A stretch of 64,000 nucleotides of DNA from Azospirillum halopraeferens DSM 3675 (GTDB lineage Bacteria > Pseudomonadota > Alphaproteobacteria > Azospirillales > Azospirillaceae). Positions within the stretch are counted from its first letter, which is position 1, and the number at the start of each line of letters is the position of its first letter. The position numbers and the translations under genes were made by a program. Positions 53,982 through 63,127 of this stretch are shown one piece after another. The notes under the pieces are model-generated. The model was not told the origin of the DNA, ran no database searches, and saw nothing but the letters and a program-made list of their open reading frames with translations. The stretch covers positions 42,706-106,705 of the forward strand of contig NZ_AUCF01000026.1 of NCBI RefSeq assembly GCF_000429625.1, in the 5' to 3' direction.

Positions 53982-54998
53982 TCAATCGGCGGAACCGATC
54001 TCCTCGATCAGCGCCTTCCAGCCACTGATCTGCCGCGCTATGAAAGCCTGCATGACGTCAACGTCGTAGTCGCGCTGCTCGATCTCGAGATCGGCGTAGC
54101 GTGCCTTGACGTTCTCCGTCTTCAACGCCTGGCGGGTCTTGGTGTTGAGAAATTCGACGATGTCGGCCGGCGTTTTCCTCGGCACGAAAACCGCTGTCCA
54201 GGAGTCGATGACATAATCTTTCAGGCCCGCCTCTCTGGTCGTCTGCACCCAGGGCAGCGCCGAAGACTTGTCGGGCCCGGTCATCAGGATCGGCGTGACG
54301 CTCCCCGATCCGACGGTCTTTCCCGTGAAAGGGATTGCGGTGGAAATGTCCACAATGCTCGCCGAAGCGCGTCCGGCGATGACGTCGGTTATCGCTTCCA
54401 TGCTGCCCTTGTAGGGCACGGGCCTCATCTTGAGACCCGTCCGCAGTTCGAGACCCTTGCGGGCAAGCTCGCCGACGGCGGTCCAGCCGGCATGGGTCAG
54501 TTTGCCATCATGTTCCTTGCCGTATTCGATCAGCTCCGCCAGGGTCCTGATCTTGAGATCATTGGCCACGACCAGGACATAGGGCGTATAGCCGAGCAGC
54601 GCCACGGGTTGCAGGTCGACGGACGGGTTGTAGTCGGCGGCCTTGTTGGTGAAGGGATTGATGGCGATCGTCGATGCTGCGCCGACCACCACGGTGTGGC
54701 CATCCGGATCGGCGGCGATGCCCCGCTTGGTGCCGGCCACGCCGGCGGAGCCCGCGACGTTCTCGACAACGACGCGCTGGTCGATCAGCGGGGCGATCGC
54801 TTCACCCCAGATCCGCGTCTGCGTGTCGGAGCCGCCTCCGGCGCCGAACGGGACGATGGCGGTGATCCGCTTGCTCGGAAACGTCGCGGCCAGGGCTTCG
54901 CCGGGCCGGACGCCGGACAGGGCCACGGCGGCCGTGCCGGCAAGGCCGTGCAGGACGGACCTGCGGTTCAGGCGGGTTTCCGGATTCAGCGTGTCCAT
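53982..54998 (-). CDS. tctC: TTT-type periplasmic substrate-binding protein
   Basis: A 338-residue Bug/TctC receptor. The N-terminus carries a twin-arginine-like signal (LNRRSVLHGLAGTAAVALSG). Landmarks are ITAIVPFGAGGGSDTQTRIW, VENVAGSAGVAGTKRGI and the domain hinge LTHAGWTAVGELA. The two water-bridged carboxylate-binding glycine loops are present. It is first in the tctCBA-SnoaL-SDR-HpaI-BKACE series, so its ligand is probably the compound this operon degrades. Confidence 0.93.
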   Translation of the reverse strand: MDTLNPETRLNRRSVLHGLAGTAAVALSGVRPGEALAATFPSKRITAIVPFGAGGGSDTQTRIWGEAIAPLIDQRVVVENVAGSAGVAGTKRGIAADPDGHTVVVGAASTIAINPFTNKAADYNPSVDLQPVALLGYTPYVLVVANDLKIRTLAELIEYGKEHDGKLTHAGWTAVGELARKGLELRTGLKMRPVPYKGSMEAITDVIAGRASASIVDISTAIPFTGKTVGSGSVTPILMTGPDKSSALPWVQTTREAGLKDYVIDSWTAVFVPRKTPADIVEFLNTKTRQALKTENVKARYADLEIEQRDYDVDVMQAFIARQISGWKALIEEIGSAD

Positions 54999-55264
54999 TG
55001 GTGTTCCTCCCTGGTGATTGCGTAACAGGCGCCGTCTGCCGCGGCGTATGAGCGTGCCGAAATCGGAAGAGCTCCGGCCCGTAGATGCGCTGTCGGACTG
55101 TACTACGGCGGTATTAGAACAAATCGCGCTGTGTCCCCCAATCGTCCTCACGCTTGTTTTCGGACAATGAAACCTTTGCAGGCGGGTCGGGAAGCGACGG
55201 CCGGCTGCCGGCGTCGGGCCACTGCCGCGCACTCGCGAAACACACCGAAAGGCGGCAAGCCGCC

Positions 55265-55640
55265 TCGGTCACGGTGGGGAACGAGATCGTGCTCGGGGCG
55301 GTGCGCCGGCTTTGCCGGCGCGGGGTCCGCCATCGGGGCCCGAAGCATGGAATGGCCGAGCGCGGCGTCTTCGCCGATCACTCACGGCCCTGACGAACCG
55401 GAAGACCGAGGCAAAGGTCCCGAAGAGAAAGAAAGCACCGGCAGGGGAGGGGCCAGGACGACGCGGTGGAGGCCGACCACGGCAAGCCGAAGCCGTTGAC
55501 CCGGCCGGTGCCGGGCTTCAGAACGCAGAAGACCGTTTATGTGACGACCAAGGGGTGCGCGGTGGCGCGGGCACCGCGCCAAGGTGAGGCATCCGGCGTC
55601 ACCATGGCCGGTGACAGGCGCGACGGGACATGCCTCGTCA
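55265..55640 (+). pseudogene. Internally deleted IS6-family transposase remnant
   Basis: One reading frame keeps both ends of an IS6-like transposase. Around 55278-55384 the translation EIVLGAVRRLCRRGVRHRGP...AERGVFADHS lines up with the N-terminal CVRWY-x-YG-x-SYRDLEEMMAERGV-x-VDHS region. At 55466-55600 VEADHGKPKPLTRPVPGF and KTVYVTTKGCAVARAPRQGEAS line up with the C-terminal E-x-DH-x-K-x-K...GF-x-x-x-KTAYAT-x-KG-x-EVMRALRKGQAS region. A stop at 55391-55393 and loss of the middle catalytic part make it non-functional. No terminal inverted repeats are recognised. The rest of the 734-base gap 54999-55732 shows only the tctC promoter region and nothing else I can support. Confidence 0.75.
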
Positions 55641-55732
55641 AACGCGCCAACAGGAAGATCGTGCAGCAGATCCGGAATGACAGGCGGAGCGACGCTGCGC
55701 TGCGACCGAGCGCCGCTTCCGTGCCTTCCCTA

Positions 55733-56263
55733 TCAGCGCAGGCGCGGGTTCCGGAGCATGGCGGCAAACCGGCGGCCGTTATGGACATAGTGGTCGGCCA
55801 GCGCATGAAGGTCCGCCTGCGCCGCCGCCTCCAGCGTGCGCACCACTTTTCCGGGAGAGCCGATCACCATCGAATTGTCGGGGATCGTTTTGCCCTCGGT
55901 CACCAGCGCATTGGCGCCGATGATGCAATTGCGGCCGATCACCGCGCCGTTGAGAATCGTCGCCCCCATTCCGACCACCGAGCCCGCACCGACCGTGCAG
56001 CCATGAAGGATCGCGCGATGGCCGACGGTGCAGCGATCGCCCACCGTCAAGGGAAAGCCGGGATCGGTGTGGAGCATGCAACCGTCCTGGATGTTGCTGG
56101 CGACCCCGATGTCGATCCGGTCGTTGTCGCCGCGCAGCACGGCACCGAACCACACACTGCTGTCACCTTGCAGCCGGACGTTGCCGATCACCATCGCGTC
56201 CGGTGCGATCCAGGCGATGTCGTCGGCGATGTCGGGGCTCAGGTCGTCAAGATCATAGATCAT
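55733..56263 (-). CDS. Gamma-class carbonic anhydrase-like protein
   Basis: A 176-residue left-handed beta-helix protein (YrdA/CaiE/PaaY type) built of hexapeptide repeats. Metal-site histidines appear in CMLHTDPG and [11 protein letters not shown], and the motif [10 protein letters not shown] is typical. It may be a carbonic anhydrase-like enzyme, or act as a thioesterase like PaaY in aromatic-CoA catabolism. It reads toward the IS remnant, 281 bases downstream of the cupin gene. The gap between them shows no feature. Confidence 0.88.
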   Translation of the reverse strand: MIYDLDDLSPDIADDIAWIAPDAMVIGNVRLQGDSSVWFGAVLRGDNDRIDIGVASNIQDGCMLHTDPGFPLTVGDRCTVGHRAILHGCTVGAGSVVGMGATILNGAVIGRNCIIGANALVTEGKTIPDNSMVIGSPGKVVRTLEAAAQADLHALADHYVHNGRRFAAMLRNPRLR

Positions 56264-56544
56264 CGGTTTTCTCTCGGCTTGAACGTTGCGGTGACATCAC
56301 CGGGGTGGCCGTCCGCCGCGGCCGCGCACACTCCGAGGCGCAAAGACCGGCCGAGGGCGGCGCATCCCGGGGTTTCGGTCGCGAACCCGGCAGCCCGGGG
56401 CGAGGCGGTTCGACAGGCCTCGCCCATCGCCGGCTCGCCCCCGTGCCGCACCACCCCGGCCGCGGCCCCGGCACGCCGGGAGGCGAGCTTGCTGCCCATC
56501 CCGCCTGCGCAAGGCCGTTGCGTGAGGCGTCGCGTTGCACGCCG

Positions 56545-57459
56545 TCACTCCGGGGATGACGGCATCGGATACTCGTCGGCGTTCAGCACCCAGCCTTGTT
56601 CGGAAAAGTCCATGCGCGGCGGGGAGAAAAGGTCCACCAGCTGGTTGAGACCGGCGTCCATTCCGCGAGAGGTGTGGATCGCCGGCGGCGGGATCACCGT
56701 CAGCGACGGCGTTTCCACAAGGGCATGCTCATCGTCCCTCCACGCGTTCAGGTTCGGTGTCCAGGGCCAGCGCAGATGGTGGGTGTAGGTTCCGGCCAGC
56801 GCCAGCGATCCCTGCTCGAAGTCGTCATGGCTGTGCGGCGACAGCTTCGCTGTGTCGCGCGGACCATGCTGTTCGTCCAGGTAGTTGACCATGACCGTCG
56901 TGCAGCGGAAGATTCGGCCGAATCGTCCGGGCGTCGGCGGCACGTCGAGACTGTAGACGCGAATGCGGAAGCCCCCCACCGGGTCCGGCCAGGGTTCGGC
57001 CGGCGTCACGTTCGGATGCGGCTCGGCGTAGGAATGGGCGTTCGAGCAGAGCGCGTTGAGGTCATCCGACCGGGTCGAGAAGATGCGGGTCGCGCGGCCC
57101 CCTTTTGGCAGCGTGATGCGGCTGTCTCCCGGTGGGACGATCACCAGCGAGAAGCCGTCGACCTCGATCCGTTCACGGCCGGCTTCGACAATGGCCGGTG
57201 TGTCGCGATCGGGAAGCAGCAGGACATATTCGTCCACCTGTTCGCGTCGCGCCAACGCGCCGCCCGGATCGACCTCGCTGTAGCCGACCAGGAAATTCTG
57301 CCCGCGGGTCAGCCAGGTCCCGGCGCCGTCCGCAACAACCTGCGGCTCCGTCTTGTAGAAAAGGCCGTATTCGGCCGCAGCGAAGACGGTTGGTGCGGCG
57401 GTCGCCCGCGGCGAGGCCGAAGCGGCCATGCGCGACCGTGGATCGCTTAGATCATACAC
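56545..57459 (-). CDS. Cupin-fold protein of unknown function
   Basis: A 304-residue two-cupin protein. The second barrel has a metal-binding pattern H-x-H-x4-E in SPHSHDDFEQGSLALAG, and a later His in PPAIHTSRG. The first barrel (EQVDEYVLLLPDRD, VIVPPGDS) lacks obvious ligands. GTG 57459 with a strong GAGGAGG site is the start; ATG 57429 is possible. It is the first minus-strand gene of the island, divergent from IclR across a 564-base gap. It is probably an isomerase or dioxygenase acting on a catabolic intermediate. Confidence 0.75.
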   Translation of the reverse strand: MYDLSDPRSRMAASASPRATAAPTVFAAAEYGLFYKTEPQVVADGAGTWLTRGQNFLVGYSEVDPGGALARREQVDEYVLLLPDRDTPAIVEAGRERIEVDGFSLVIVPPGDSRITLPKGGRATRIFSTRSDDLNALCSNAHSYAEPHPNVTPAEPWPDPVGGFRIRVYSLDVPPTPGRFGRIFRCTTVMVNYLDEQHGPRDTAKLSPHSHDDFEQGSLALAGTYTHHLRWPWTPNLNAWRDDEHALVETPSLTVIPPPAIHTSRGMDAGLNQLVDLFSPPRMDFSEQGWVLNADEYPMPSSPE

Positions 57460-57801
57460 TGTGGTCCTCCTCGATCGGTCTGTTGTTCAGAGAAACTATT
57501 GCGAAAACCGGAGAATATTGTCCCGATGACAGTGATGTCCGATCAGCATCCGCTGCATTTACGGAGCCAAATTATTCAGGTCATCGAGAATAAAGTAACG
57601 TCGACGTGGTGTTTTCAGTGCCCGGACCGTGAGGTCAGGCGCCGAACTCTCCACGTGGCTGCCGGGACAGGGATAGCTTGTCGCAAAGCCCTCAACAAGC
57701 CGGGACCGAGGATACCGCCACCCCCGGAGCGGGCGGATGTCCGTGGGATCGGCCCGGAACAAACGGCGCACCCCGCTCGCTTGACCGGAAAATACCATTT
57801 A

Positions 57802-57819
57802 TAATCAATGACATGATTA
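57802..57819. promoter_or_regulatory. AT-rich dyad upstream of the iclR-type gene
   Basis: TAATCA (57802-57807) and TGATTA (57814-57819) flank ATGACA. It is an AT-rich site in the 564-base cupin-IclR gap and a candidate operator. Apart from it and a 10-base palindrome ACGTCGACGT at 57598-57607, the gap shows nothing. Confidence 0.4.
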
Positions 57820-58023
57820 AAGTCTTGGTGGGGGACGATTCCACCCGCGGGCCGGCCCGGGAATCTGGACTGATTTCACGTTGCGAAACGCAAATCATTG
57901 TGCTTTCGTTGGGGGCCGGACCTCCGCTCGGGCGGGTTGTCCGGCGCTGCGGCTGAAAGGAAAGCGGAAATATGGGCGGGATTTCTACGGTAAATCCGAT
58001 GGCAACTTCGCTCGGATAAAGCT

Positions 58024-58926
58024 ATGGCAAAAGACCCCCGTAGCGAATCTCAGACAAACGTGCATTGCCGTACCAATTCCCGACGAGGTTTTACAAACCC
58101 GCTTGACCGCTCTTATCCTCCGGTCAATTCCGTATGCCGCGCCCTGCACGTACTGAAGGTGGTCAATGAACAATCCATCGCGACGGTGAACTCGATTCAC
58201 GCCGAGACCCGCATTCCGCGCCCGACGGTCGTGCGGATGCTGGAGACGCTGATGCACGAGGGCTATGTGATCCGCGACAACATGTGCGGTGGCTATCGCG
58301 TGGCCCAGAAAGTTACCGAACTGTCCCAAGGCTACAGCGGAATTCCCCGGGTGATCGAAATCGCCCGTCCATTGTCAATCGGGCTTACCAGGCAGATCAG
58401 ATGGCCGGTAGGGCTGGGAGTCATCGACGGAGATGCGATAGAAATTCTGTATTGGACAGGAACGATCAGCCCTGTCGTTCATACCAACACCGTCCTCGGC
58501 CAGCGCCCGGATTTGCTCAAGTCGGCAATGGGCCGCGCCTATATGGCGTTCTGTGGCGAAGAAGAGCGTGAGCAGCATCTTGCCCGCATGCGCACGAGTT
58601 TGCCGGCCGAATTCGGAGAGAAGGAGGAGGCGGCGTTCCGTCGTTATCTGGATCGTGTTCGGCGCGACGGATACGCCACGCGCGACCCGCAGACCGAGCC
58701 GGTCCGCATGACGACCGTCGGCGTTCCCATCCTGGAACAGGAAAAGGTCGCGGCGGTGATGTCCGTGAGCTTCTTCAGAACGTCGGTGGACCCGAAGGAT
58801 ATGAAGGACGCGGTGCTGTCCCCTCTTTTCGAGACCCGGACCAGCATAGAACACGCGCTGGCGTTCATCAGCAACCGCCCCCGCCTGGACGCATCGGTGC
58901 GTCGCGGGTACGACGTCAGCCTGTAG
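58024..58926 (+). CDS. IclR-family transcriptional regulator
   Basis: A 300-residue regulator. The N-terminal winged helix shows SVCRALHVLKVVNEQ and IPRPTVVRMLETLMHEGYV. The effector domain has RQIRWPVGLGVIDGDAIEI and the conserved SAMGRAYMAFCGEEE. It resembles activators of aromatic catabolic genes (MhpR, PcaR types). It is divergent from the cupin/CA genes and probably controls them and perhaps the TTT operon. Codon third positions appear less GC-rich than in the first half of the window. Confidence 0.9.
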   Translation: MAKDPRSESQTNVHCRTNSRRGFTNPLDRSYPPVNSVCRALHVLKVVNEQSIATVNSIHAETRIPRPTVVRMLETLMHEGYVIRDNMCGGYRVAQKVTELSQGYSGIPRVIEIARPLSIGLTRQIRWPVGLGVIDGDAIEILYWTGTISPVVHTNTVLGQRPDLLKSAMGRAYMAFCGEEEREQHLARMRTSLPAEFGEKEEAAFRRYLDRVRRDGYATRDPQTEPVRMTTVGVPILEQEKVAAVMSVSFFRTSVDPKDMKDAVLSPLFETRTSIEHALAFISNRPRLDASVRRGYDVSL

Positions 58927-58983
58927 ATCGCCCGTGATCCGCGTGCCTCTTCCGCCACCGCGGACCCGGTGGCGGGACGAAGA

Positions 58984-58994
58984 TGGTATAACCA
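58984..58994. promoter_or_regulatory. Orphan GntR/FadR-type operator sequence
   Basis: TGGTATAACCA fits the TNGTNNNACNA consensus exactly. It lies in the convergent gap after the IclR gene and not in front of any gene, so its role is unclear. Confidence 0.35.
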
Positions 58995-59022
58995 ATACAC
59001 ATGAATGGTTCGGAGGGGCGTT

Positions 59023-59052
59023 CGGCTCCGGGGCGCTGCCGCCCCGGAGCCG
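59023..59052. terminator. Bidirectional hairpin between IclR and ALDH genes
   Basis: CGGCTCCGGGGC (59023-59034) and GCCCCGGAGCCG (59041-59052) form a perfect 12-base stem with a six-base loop in the convergent gap. It lacks a T-tract but is well placed to stop both genes. Confidence 0.55.
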
Positions 59053-59064
59053 GGGGAGCGGCGG

Positions 59065-60540
59065 TCACCAGGTGGTCGCGATGTACTTGACCTCCATGAA
59101 TTCCAGCAGCCCGTGATGCGACCCCTCCCGCCCCAGACCGCTCTGCTTCACGCCGCCGAACGGCGCCGCGGGATCGGAGACGAGACCGCGGTTGAGGGCG
59201 ATCATGCCGCTTTCCAGACGCTCCCCGACCCGCAGGCCGCGGGCCAGGTCCCCGGTGTAGACATAGGCCACCAGGCCGTATTCGGTGTCGTTCGCGGCGG
59301 CGATCGCCTCGTCCTCGGTATCGAAGGGCATGATCGGCGCCACCGGCCCGAAGATTTCCTCGCGCAGCAGGGCGCTGTCCGCAGCCACGTCCGTCAGCAC
59401 GGTCGGCGGGTAGAAATAGCCGGCGCCGGACGGCACCTGTCCGCCGGTCAGCACGTTCGCACCGCGATGGACGGCATCCTCGACCAGGGCGGCCACCTTG
59501 CTCCGGCTGGCGGCATTGACCAGCGGGCCGAGGCCGGTCGCGGGATCGACGCCCGGTCCCATGCGGACCCCGGCCATCCGATCGGCGAAGGTGCGGGCAA
59601 ACGCGTCGATCACCGAGCGATGGACGTAGAAGCGGTTGGCCGCGGTGCAGGCCTCGCCACCGTTGCGCATCTTGGCCACCATCGCCCCCTCCACCGCCGC
59701 ATCGAGATCGGCGTCCTCGAACACGAGGAAGGGCGCGTTGCCGCCGAGTTCCATGGAACAGCCGATCACCTGATCCGCGGCTTCGCGCAGAAGCGTTCGC
59801 CCGACCGCGGTGGAGCCCGTGAAGGACAGCTTGCGCACCCTCGGGTCATGGAGCATGGCGCTGACCACCGGACCCGATCGGCGGGTGGTGACGACGTTGA
59901 CCACCCCGTCGGGAACCCCCGCTTCGGCAAGGATTTGGGCAACCGCCAGCGCGGTCAGCGGCGTTTCGGTGGCAGGCTTCAGGATGCAGGTGCAGCCGGC
60001 GGCCAGGGCCGGGCCGATCTTACGGGTCGCCATCGCCGCCGGGAAGTTCCACGGGGTGACCAGCACCGAGATCCCGACCGGCTGATGCTGCACCAGGATG
60101 CGGTTGGCGCCGCCCGGGGCCAGGCCGAGGCTGCCGTCGATGCGCACCGCCTCTTCGGCGTACCAGCGGAAGAATTCCGCGGCATAGGCCACCTCGCCCT
60201 CGGCATCGCGCAGCGCCTTCCCGTTCTCCAGCGAAATCAGCTTCGCCAGAGTGGCAGCCCGGGCGGTCATCCGTTCGAACGCCCGGCGCAGGATTTCAGC
60301 GCGCCGGCGCGGCGGCGTGGCGGCCCATCCGGCAGCGGCGGCGGCGGCGGCCTCGACCGCAGCGAGGCCGTCGTCGACGGTGCCGTCGGCCACTCGGGCG
60401 AGGCACCGCTCGATGGACGGATCGATCACGTCGATGCAGTCACCGGAGGAGGAGGGGCGCCAGCGGCCGCCGATGAACAGACCGGTCGGAACCTCCGAAA
60501 GCCAGTCACCGGCAATGTGGTCGTACAGGGTGGTGGTCAT
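59065..60540 (-). CDS. NAD(P)-dependent aldehyde dehydrogenase (succinate-semialdehyde type)
   Basis: A 491-residue ALDH of the GabD/SSADH branch. The cofactor region is TPWNFPAAMATRKIGPALAAGC, general base Glu in MELGGNAPFLVF, catalytic Cys in GGEACTAANRF, and the C-terminal FGGVKQSGLGREGSHHG motif is typical of SSADH. It is the last gene of the Ldh2-ADH-ALDH operon, six bases after the ADH stop. The substrate is an aldehyde acid, probably made by the upstream dehydrogenases. Confidence 0.93.
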   Translation of the reverse strand: MTTTLYDHIAGDWLSEVPTGLFIGGRWRPSSSGDCIDVIDPSIERCLARVADGTVDDGLAAVEAAAAAAAGWAATPPRRRAEILRRAFERMTARAATLAKLISLENGKALRDAEGEVAYAAEFFRWYAEEAVRIDGSLGLAPGGANRILVQHQPVGISVLVTPWNFPAAMATRKIGPALAAGCTCILKPATETPLTALAVAQILAEAGVPDGVVNVVTTRRSGPVVSAMLHDPRVRKLSFTGSTAVGRTLLREAADQVIGCSMELGGNAPFLVFEDADLDAAVEGAMVAKMRNGGEACTAANRFYVHRSVIDAFARTFADRMAGVRMGPGVDPATGLGPLVNAASRSKVAALVEDAVHRGANVLTGGQVPSGAGYFYPPTVLTDVAADSALLREEIFGPVAPIMPFDTEDEAIAAANDTEYGLVAYVYTGDLARGLRVGERLESGMIALNRGLVSDPAAPFGGVKQSGLGREGSHHGLLEFMEVKYIATTW

Positions 60541-60546
60541 GGGGCC

Positions 60547-61767
60547 TCAGGAGCGCAGGAGGTCGCGGTTGCCTTCGAAGGCAGCCGCGATGATCCGCCG
60601 GACGCCGTCGAGGTCCAGCGGGCGGGGGTTGTTCTTCACGAGACGCCGGGCCGTCAGCGACTGCTCGGCAATCGTGCCCAGGTCGGCTTCACGGACGCCG
60701 AGCGCGGCCAGTGATTTCGGAATGCCGATGCGGCCGAACAGCCCGTCCACGGCGTCGATCGCCTGTCGCGACAGGAGATCGTCCGGTGCGTCCGGCAGGC
60801 CGAACAGCCGGGCGATGTCCGCGAAGATCCCGACACAGTCGGGGCGGTTGAACTCCATCACATAGGGAAGCAGCAGGGCCACACCGAGCCCGTGCGGCGT
60901 GTGGGTGCAGGCTCCCACCGGATATTGGATGGCGTGGGCGGCGGCCGTCCCGGCGGTACCGAAGGCCTGGCCGGCCAGCAGGGCGCCCAGCATCACCTGT
61001 TCGCGCGCAACCGGATCGGAGCCGTCGCGGACCGCGCGTTCCAGATGGCCGGCAAGGCAGCGGATGGCCGTTGCCGCCTGCATGTGGCTGATCACGTTGC
61101 TGCCGACGAAGACGTTGGCGACACCGAGATCGGGGGTCGGATCGCGGCGCAGGGTGGTGAACGCCTCGATGGCGTGGGTCATGGCGTCGGCCCCGGTGTT
61201 CGCCGTCAGGCCGGGCGGGCAGCTCAGGGTCAGTTCGGGATCGCACACCGCGGCGTGCGGGATCAGGTTCGGGCTGGAAATGCCGATCTTGACGCCAAGT
61301 CCCGGATCATCCAGCACCGCCACCGGCGTCACCTCCGAACCGGTGCCCGAGGTGGTCGGCACGGCGATCACCGGCAGCACGCCGTCCGGCACCCTGAACT
61401 CTCCGTACAGGTCGGACAGCGGGCCGTCATAGGTCAGGCGCACGGCCACCAGCTTGCCAAGATCGATGCAACTGCCGCCGCCGACCGCCACGATCACATC
61501 CGGCCGGATGTCACGTGCGGCCTGCGCCGCTTCATCGATGCAACTCATGGGAAGCTCGGCGAGCGTGCCGTCGTAGACTCCGACGGTCAGGCCGGCGTCC
61601 CGCAGGCTGGCGGCCATGCCGCTCAACAAGGGATCGGCGCCGAACCGGCTGTCGGTGCAGATCATCGCCCGCTGGCCATGGGGCCGCACGAGGTGAGCCA
61701 GGGCCGCGCGCTGGCCCGCCCCGAACAGGATGGTCCGCGGCGAGCGTTGGACTCCGAACGCCCTCAT
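60547..61767 (-). CDS. Iron-containing (group III) alcohol dehydrogenase
   Basis: A 406-residue Fe-ADH family protein. NAD-binding GGGSCIDLGK and PTTSGTGSEVTPVAV. Metal ligands are Asp and His in NTGADAMTHAIEAF and His in HTPHGLGVALLLPYVMEFN. GGGAGG precedes ATG 61767, which overlaps the Ldh2 stop by four bases. It may oxidise a hydroxy acid or alcohol. Related enzymes include maleylacetate reductase, which the sequence does not specifically suggest. Confidence 0.92.
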   Translation of the reverse strand: MRAFGVQRSPRTILFGAGQRAALAHLVRPHGQRAMICTDSRFGADPLLSGMAASLRDAGLTVGVYDGTLAELPMSCIDEAAQAARDIRPDVIVAVGGGSCIDLGKLVAVRLTYDGPLSDLYGEFRVPDGVLPVIAVPTTSGTGSEVTPVAVLDDPGLGVKIGISSPNLIPHAAVCDPELTLSCPPGLTANTGADAMTHAIEAFTTLRRDPTPDLGVANVFVGSNVISHMQAATAIRCLAGHLERAVRDGSDPVAREQVMLGALLAGQAFGTAGTAAAHAIQYPVGACTHTPHGLGVALLLPYVMEFNRPDCVGIFADIARLFGLPDAPDDLLSRQAIDAVDGLFGRIGIPKSLAALGVREADLGTIAEQSLTARRLVKNNPRPLDLDGVRRIIAAAFEGNRDLLRS

Positions 61768-62777
61768 GCTCCGACCTCCCCCGCCCGCAGGCGCCGGAGA
61801 CGGTGCCAGAGATCGTCGGCGATCCAAACGCCGTCCCTGAGCGCCGCGGCACGGCGCCGGCGCATGCCGTCGCCGGGCACATCCACCGCAGCGAAGCCGG
61901 GAGCGGCGGGACTGCGACGGACCTCCTCCAGATAGGAGGAAACCAGCCGCGTTGCGGCGGAATTTTGCTGTCCGAACACGATGAACAGGTCTCCTTTGTT
62001 GCAGGGCCGCTCCGAATCGAGCGTGCCGGCGACGTTGCGACCAATGGCCGATCGGGTCAGGGCCGCAACCAGCACCTCGATCCCGAGCCCCAGGGCATAG
62101 CCCTTGGCTCCGCCGAACGGTGCGATGGCGCCGTTCTTCGCCGCCTCGGGATCCGTGGTCGGGTTGCCGTCACGGTCGAGCGCCCATTCCTGCGGAATCG
62201 GCTCACCCCGATCGGCGTGGTCGTGGATACGGCCCATGGCAACCACGCTGGTCGCCAGATCCAGGATGAAAGGGTCCGGTACGGCGGGAACGCCGATCGC
62301 GATGGGATTGGTGCCCATCATGGCGACCCGGCCGCCCCAGGGATGAACCAGGGCCTCGCTGGTCGTCATGGCGATCGCGGCGTGTCCCTGGCCGGCGAGC
62401 CGCTCCACATACCAGGCGAGCATCCCCAGATGATTGCCGTTCGCCACCGCGGCGACGCAGACTCCGGTCTCCTCAGCCCGCTCGCGGGCCGCCTGCAACG
62501 CCGCCAGCGCCACGACCGGTCCGAGCCCGCCCCGGCCATCGACCTGAAGAAAGCTTTGGCCGAACCAATTCGGAGATCCGGTTGCGCACGGATCGATCAC
62601 CCGGTTGCGGATGCGCTCAACAATCCGCGGCAGACGAAGGACGCCGTGCGACGGCAAACCCCGCAGTTCGGCTTCGACCAGCAGGTCGGCCTGGTCGTCG
62701 GCAAACGCTTCCGGCACGCCGTGGGCAACCAGGACCGCGGTGGCCATTTCCTTCAGTTGCAGAGCGTTAAGCTGCAT
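61764..62777 (-). CDS. Malate/L-lactate dehydrogenase family (Ldh2) oxidoreductase
   Basis: A 337-residue enzyme of the Ldh_2/YlbC/ComC family, unrelated in fold to normal lactate dehydrogenase. It uses NAD(P)H on 2-hydroxy or 2-oxo acids or ureidoglycolate, sulfolactate and similar compounds. Landmarks are VEAELRGLPSHGVLRLPRIV (substrate His), GNGNHLG-like ANGNHLGMLAWYVE, and TSEALVHPWGG followed by MGTNPIAIGVP. ATG 62777 starts the operon, divergent from a GntR regulator 350 bases away. Confidence 0.91.
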   Translation of the reverse strand: MQLNALQLKEMATAVLVAHGVPEAFADDQADLLVEAELRGLPSHGVLRLPRIVERIRNRVIDPCATGSPNWFGQSFLQVDGRGGLGPVVALAALQAARERAEETGVCVAAVANGNHLGMLAWYVERLAGQGHAAIAMTTSEALVHPWGGRVAMMGTNPIAIGVPAVPDPFILDLATSVVAMGRIHDHADRGEPIPQEWALDRDGNPTTDPEAAKNGAIAPFGGAKGYALGLGIEVLVAALTRSAIGRNVAGTLDSERPCNKGDLFIVFGQQNSAATRLVSSYLEEVRRSPAAPGFAAVDVPGDGMRRRRAAALRDGVWIADDLWHRLRRLRAGEVGA

Positions 62778-62947
62778 TACTGCCGTCCTCTGCGGAGCGG
62801 CCGCGCTGTGCTCATCGTCCGGCCTCATTCGGTGATCGGGTTGGCAAGCCAGTCATTGCGGTCCGGGTCGATGGGGTGCCGGCCGCGTCGAATCGCGCAA
62901 TCCCGTGAACCCCTTCACCGGCGCTCAAGCAAACCAATTATCATGAA

Positions 62948-62958
62948 AGGTTGCACCA
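62948..62958. promoter_or_regulatory. GntR/FadR-type operator candidate
   Basis: AGGTTGCACCA has palindromic GGT-TGC-ACC and matches 7 of 8 fixed positions of TNGTNNNACNA. It lies within the 350-base divergent region 62778-63127. ACCAATT (62933-62939) and AATTGGT (62967-62973) form an inverted repeat around it. Nothing else is seen in this gap. Confidence 0.5.
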
Positions 62959-63127
62959 TAGCAGGAAATTGGTCAACGCATTTTTGCGCACCGGTGTGCC
63001 GACCGCCGCGTTCCGTTCCATTTGCCGGTGAAAAGTGCCATCTATCCTCCGATCGATCGGCGCACGGCCCGCAGGGAACCGGCGCCCCACAGGGAACCGG
63101 CGCATTGAAGCAACGGGACAATCACCA

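Noticed and set aside
55466..56788. 440-codon plus-strand frame
   Set aside because: Only its first ~45 codons are transposase-like; the rest is antisense to the carbonic anhydrase-like and cupin genes.
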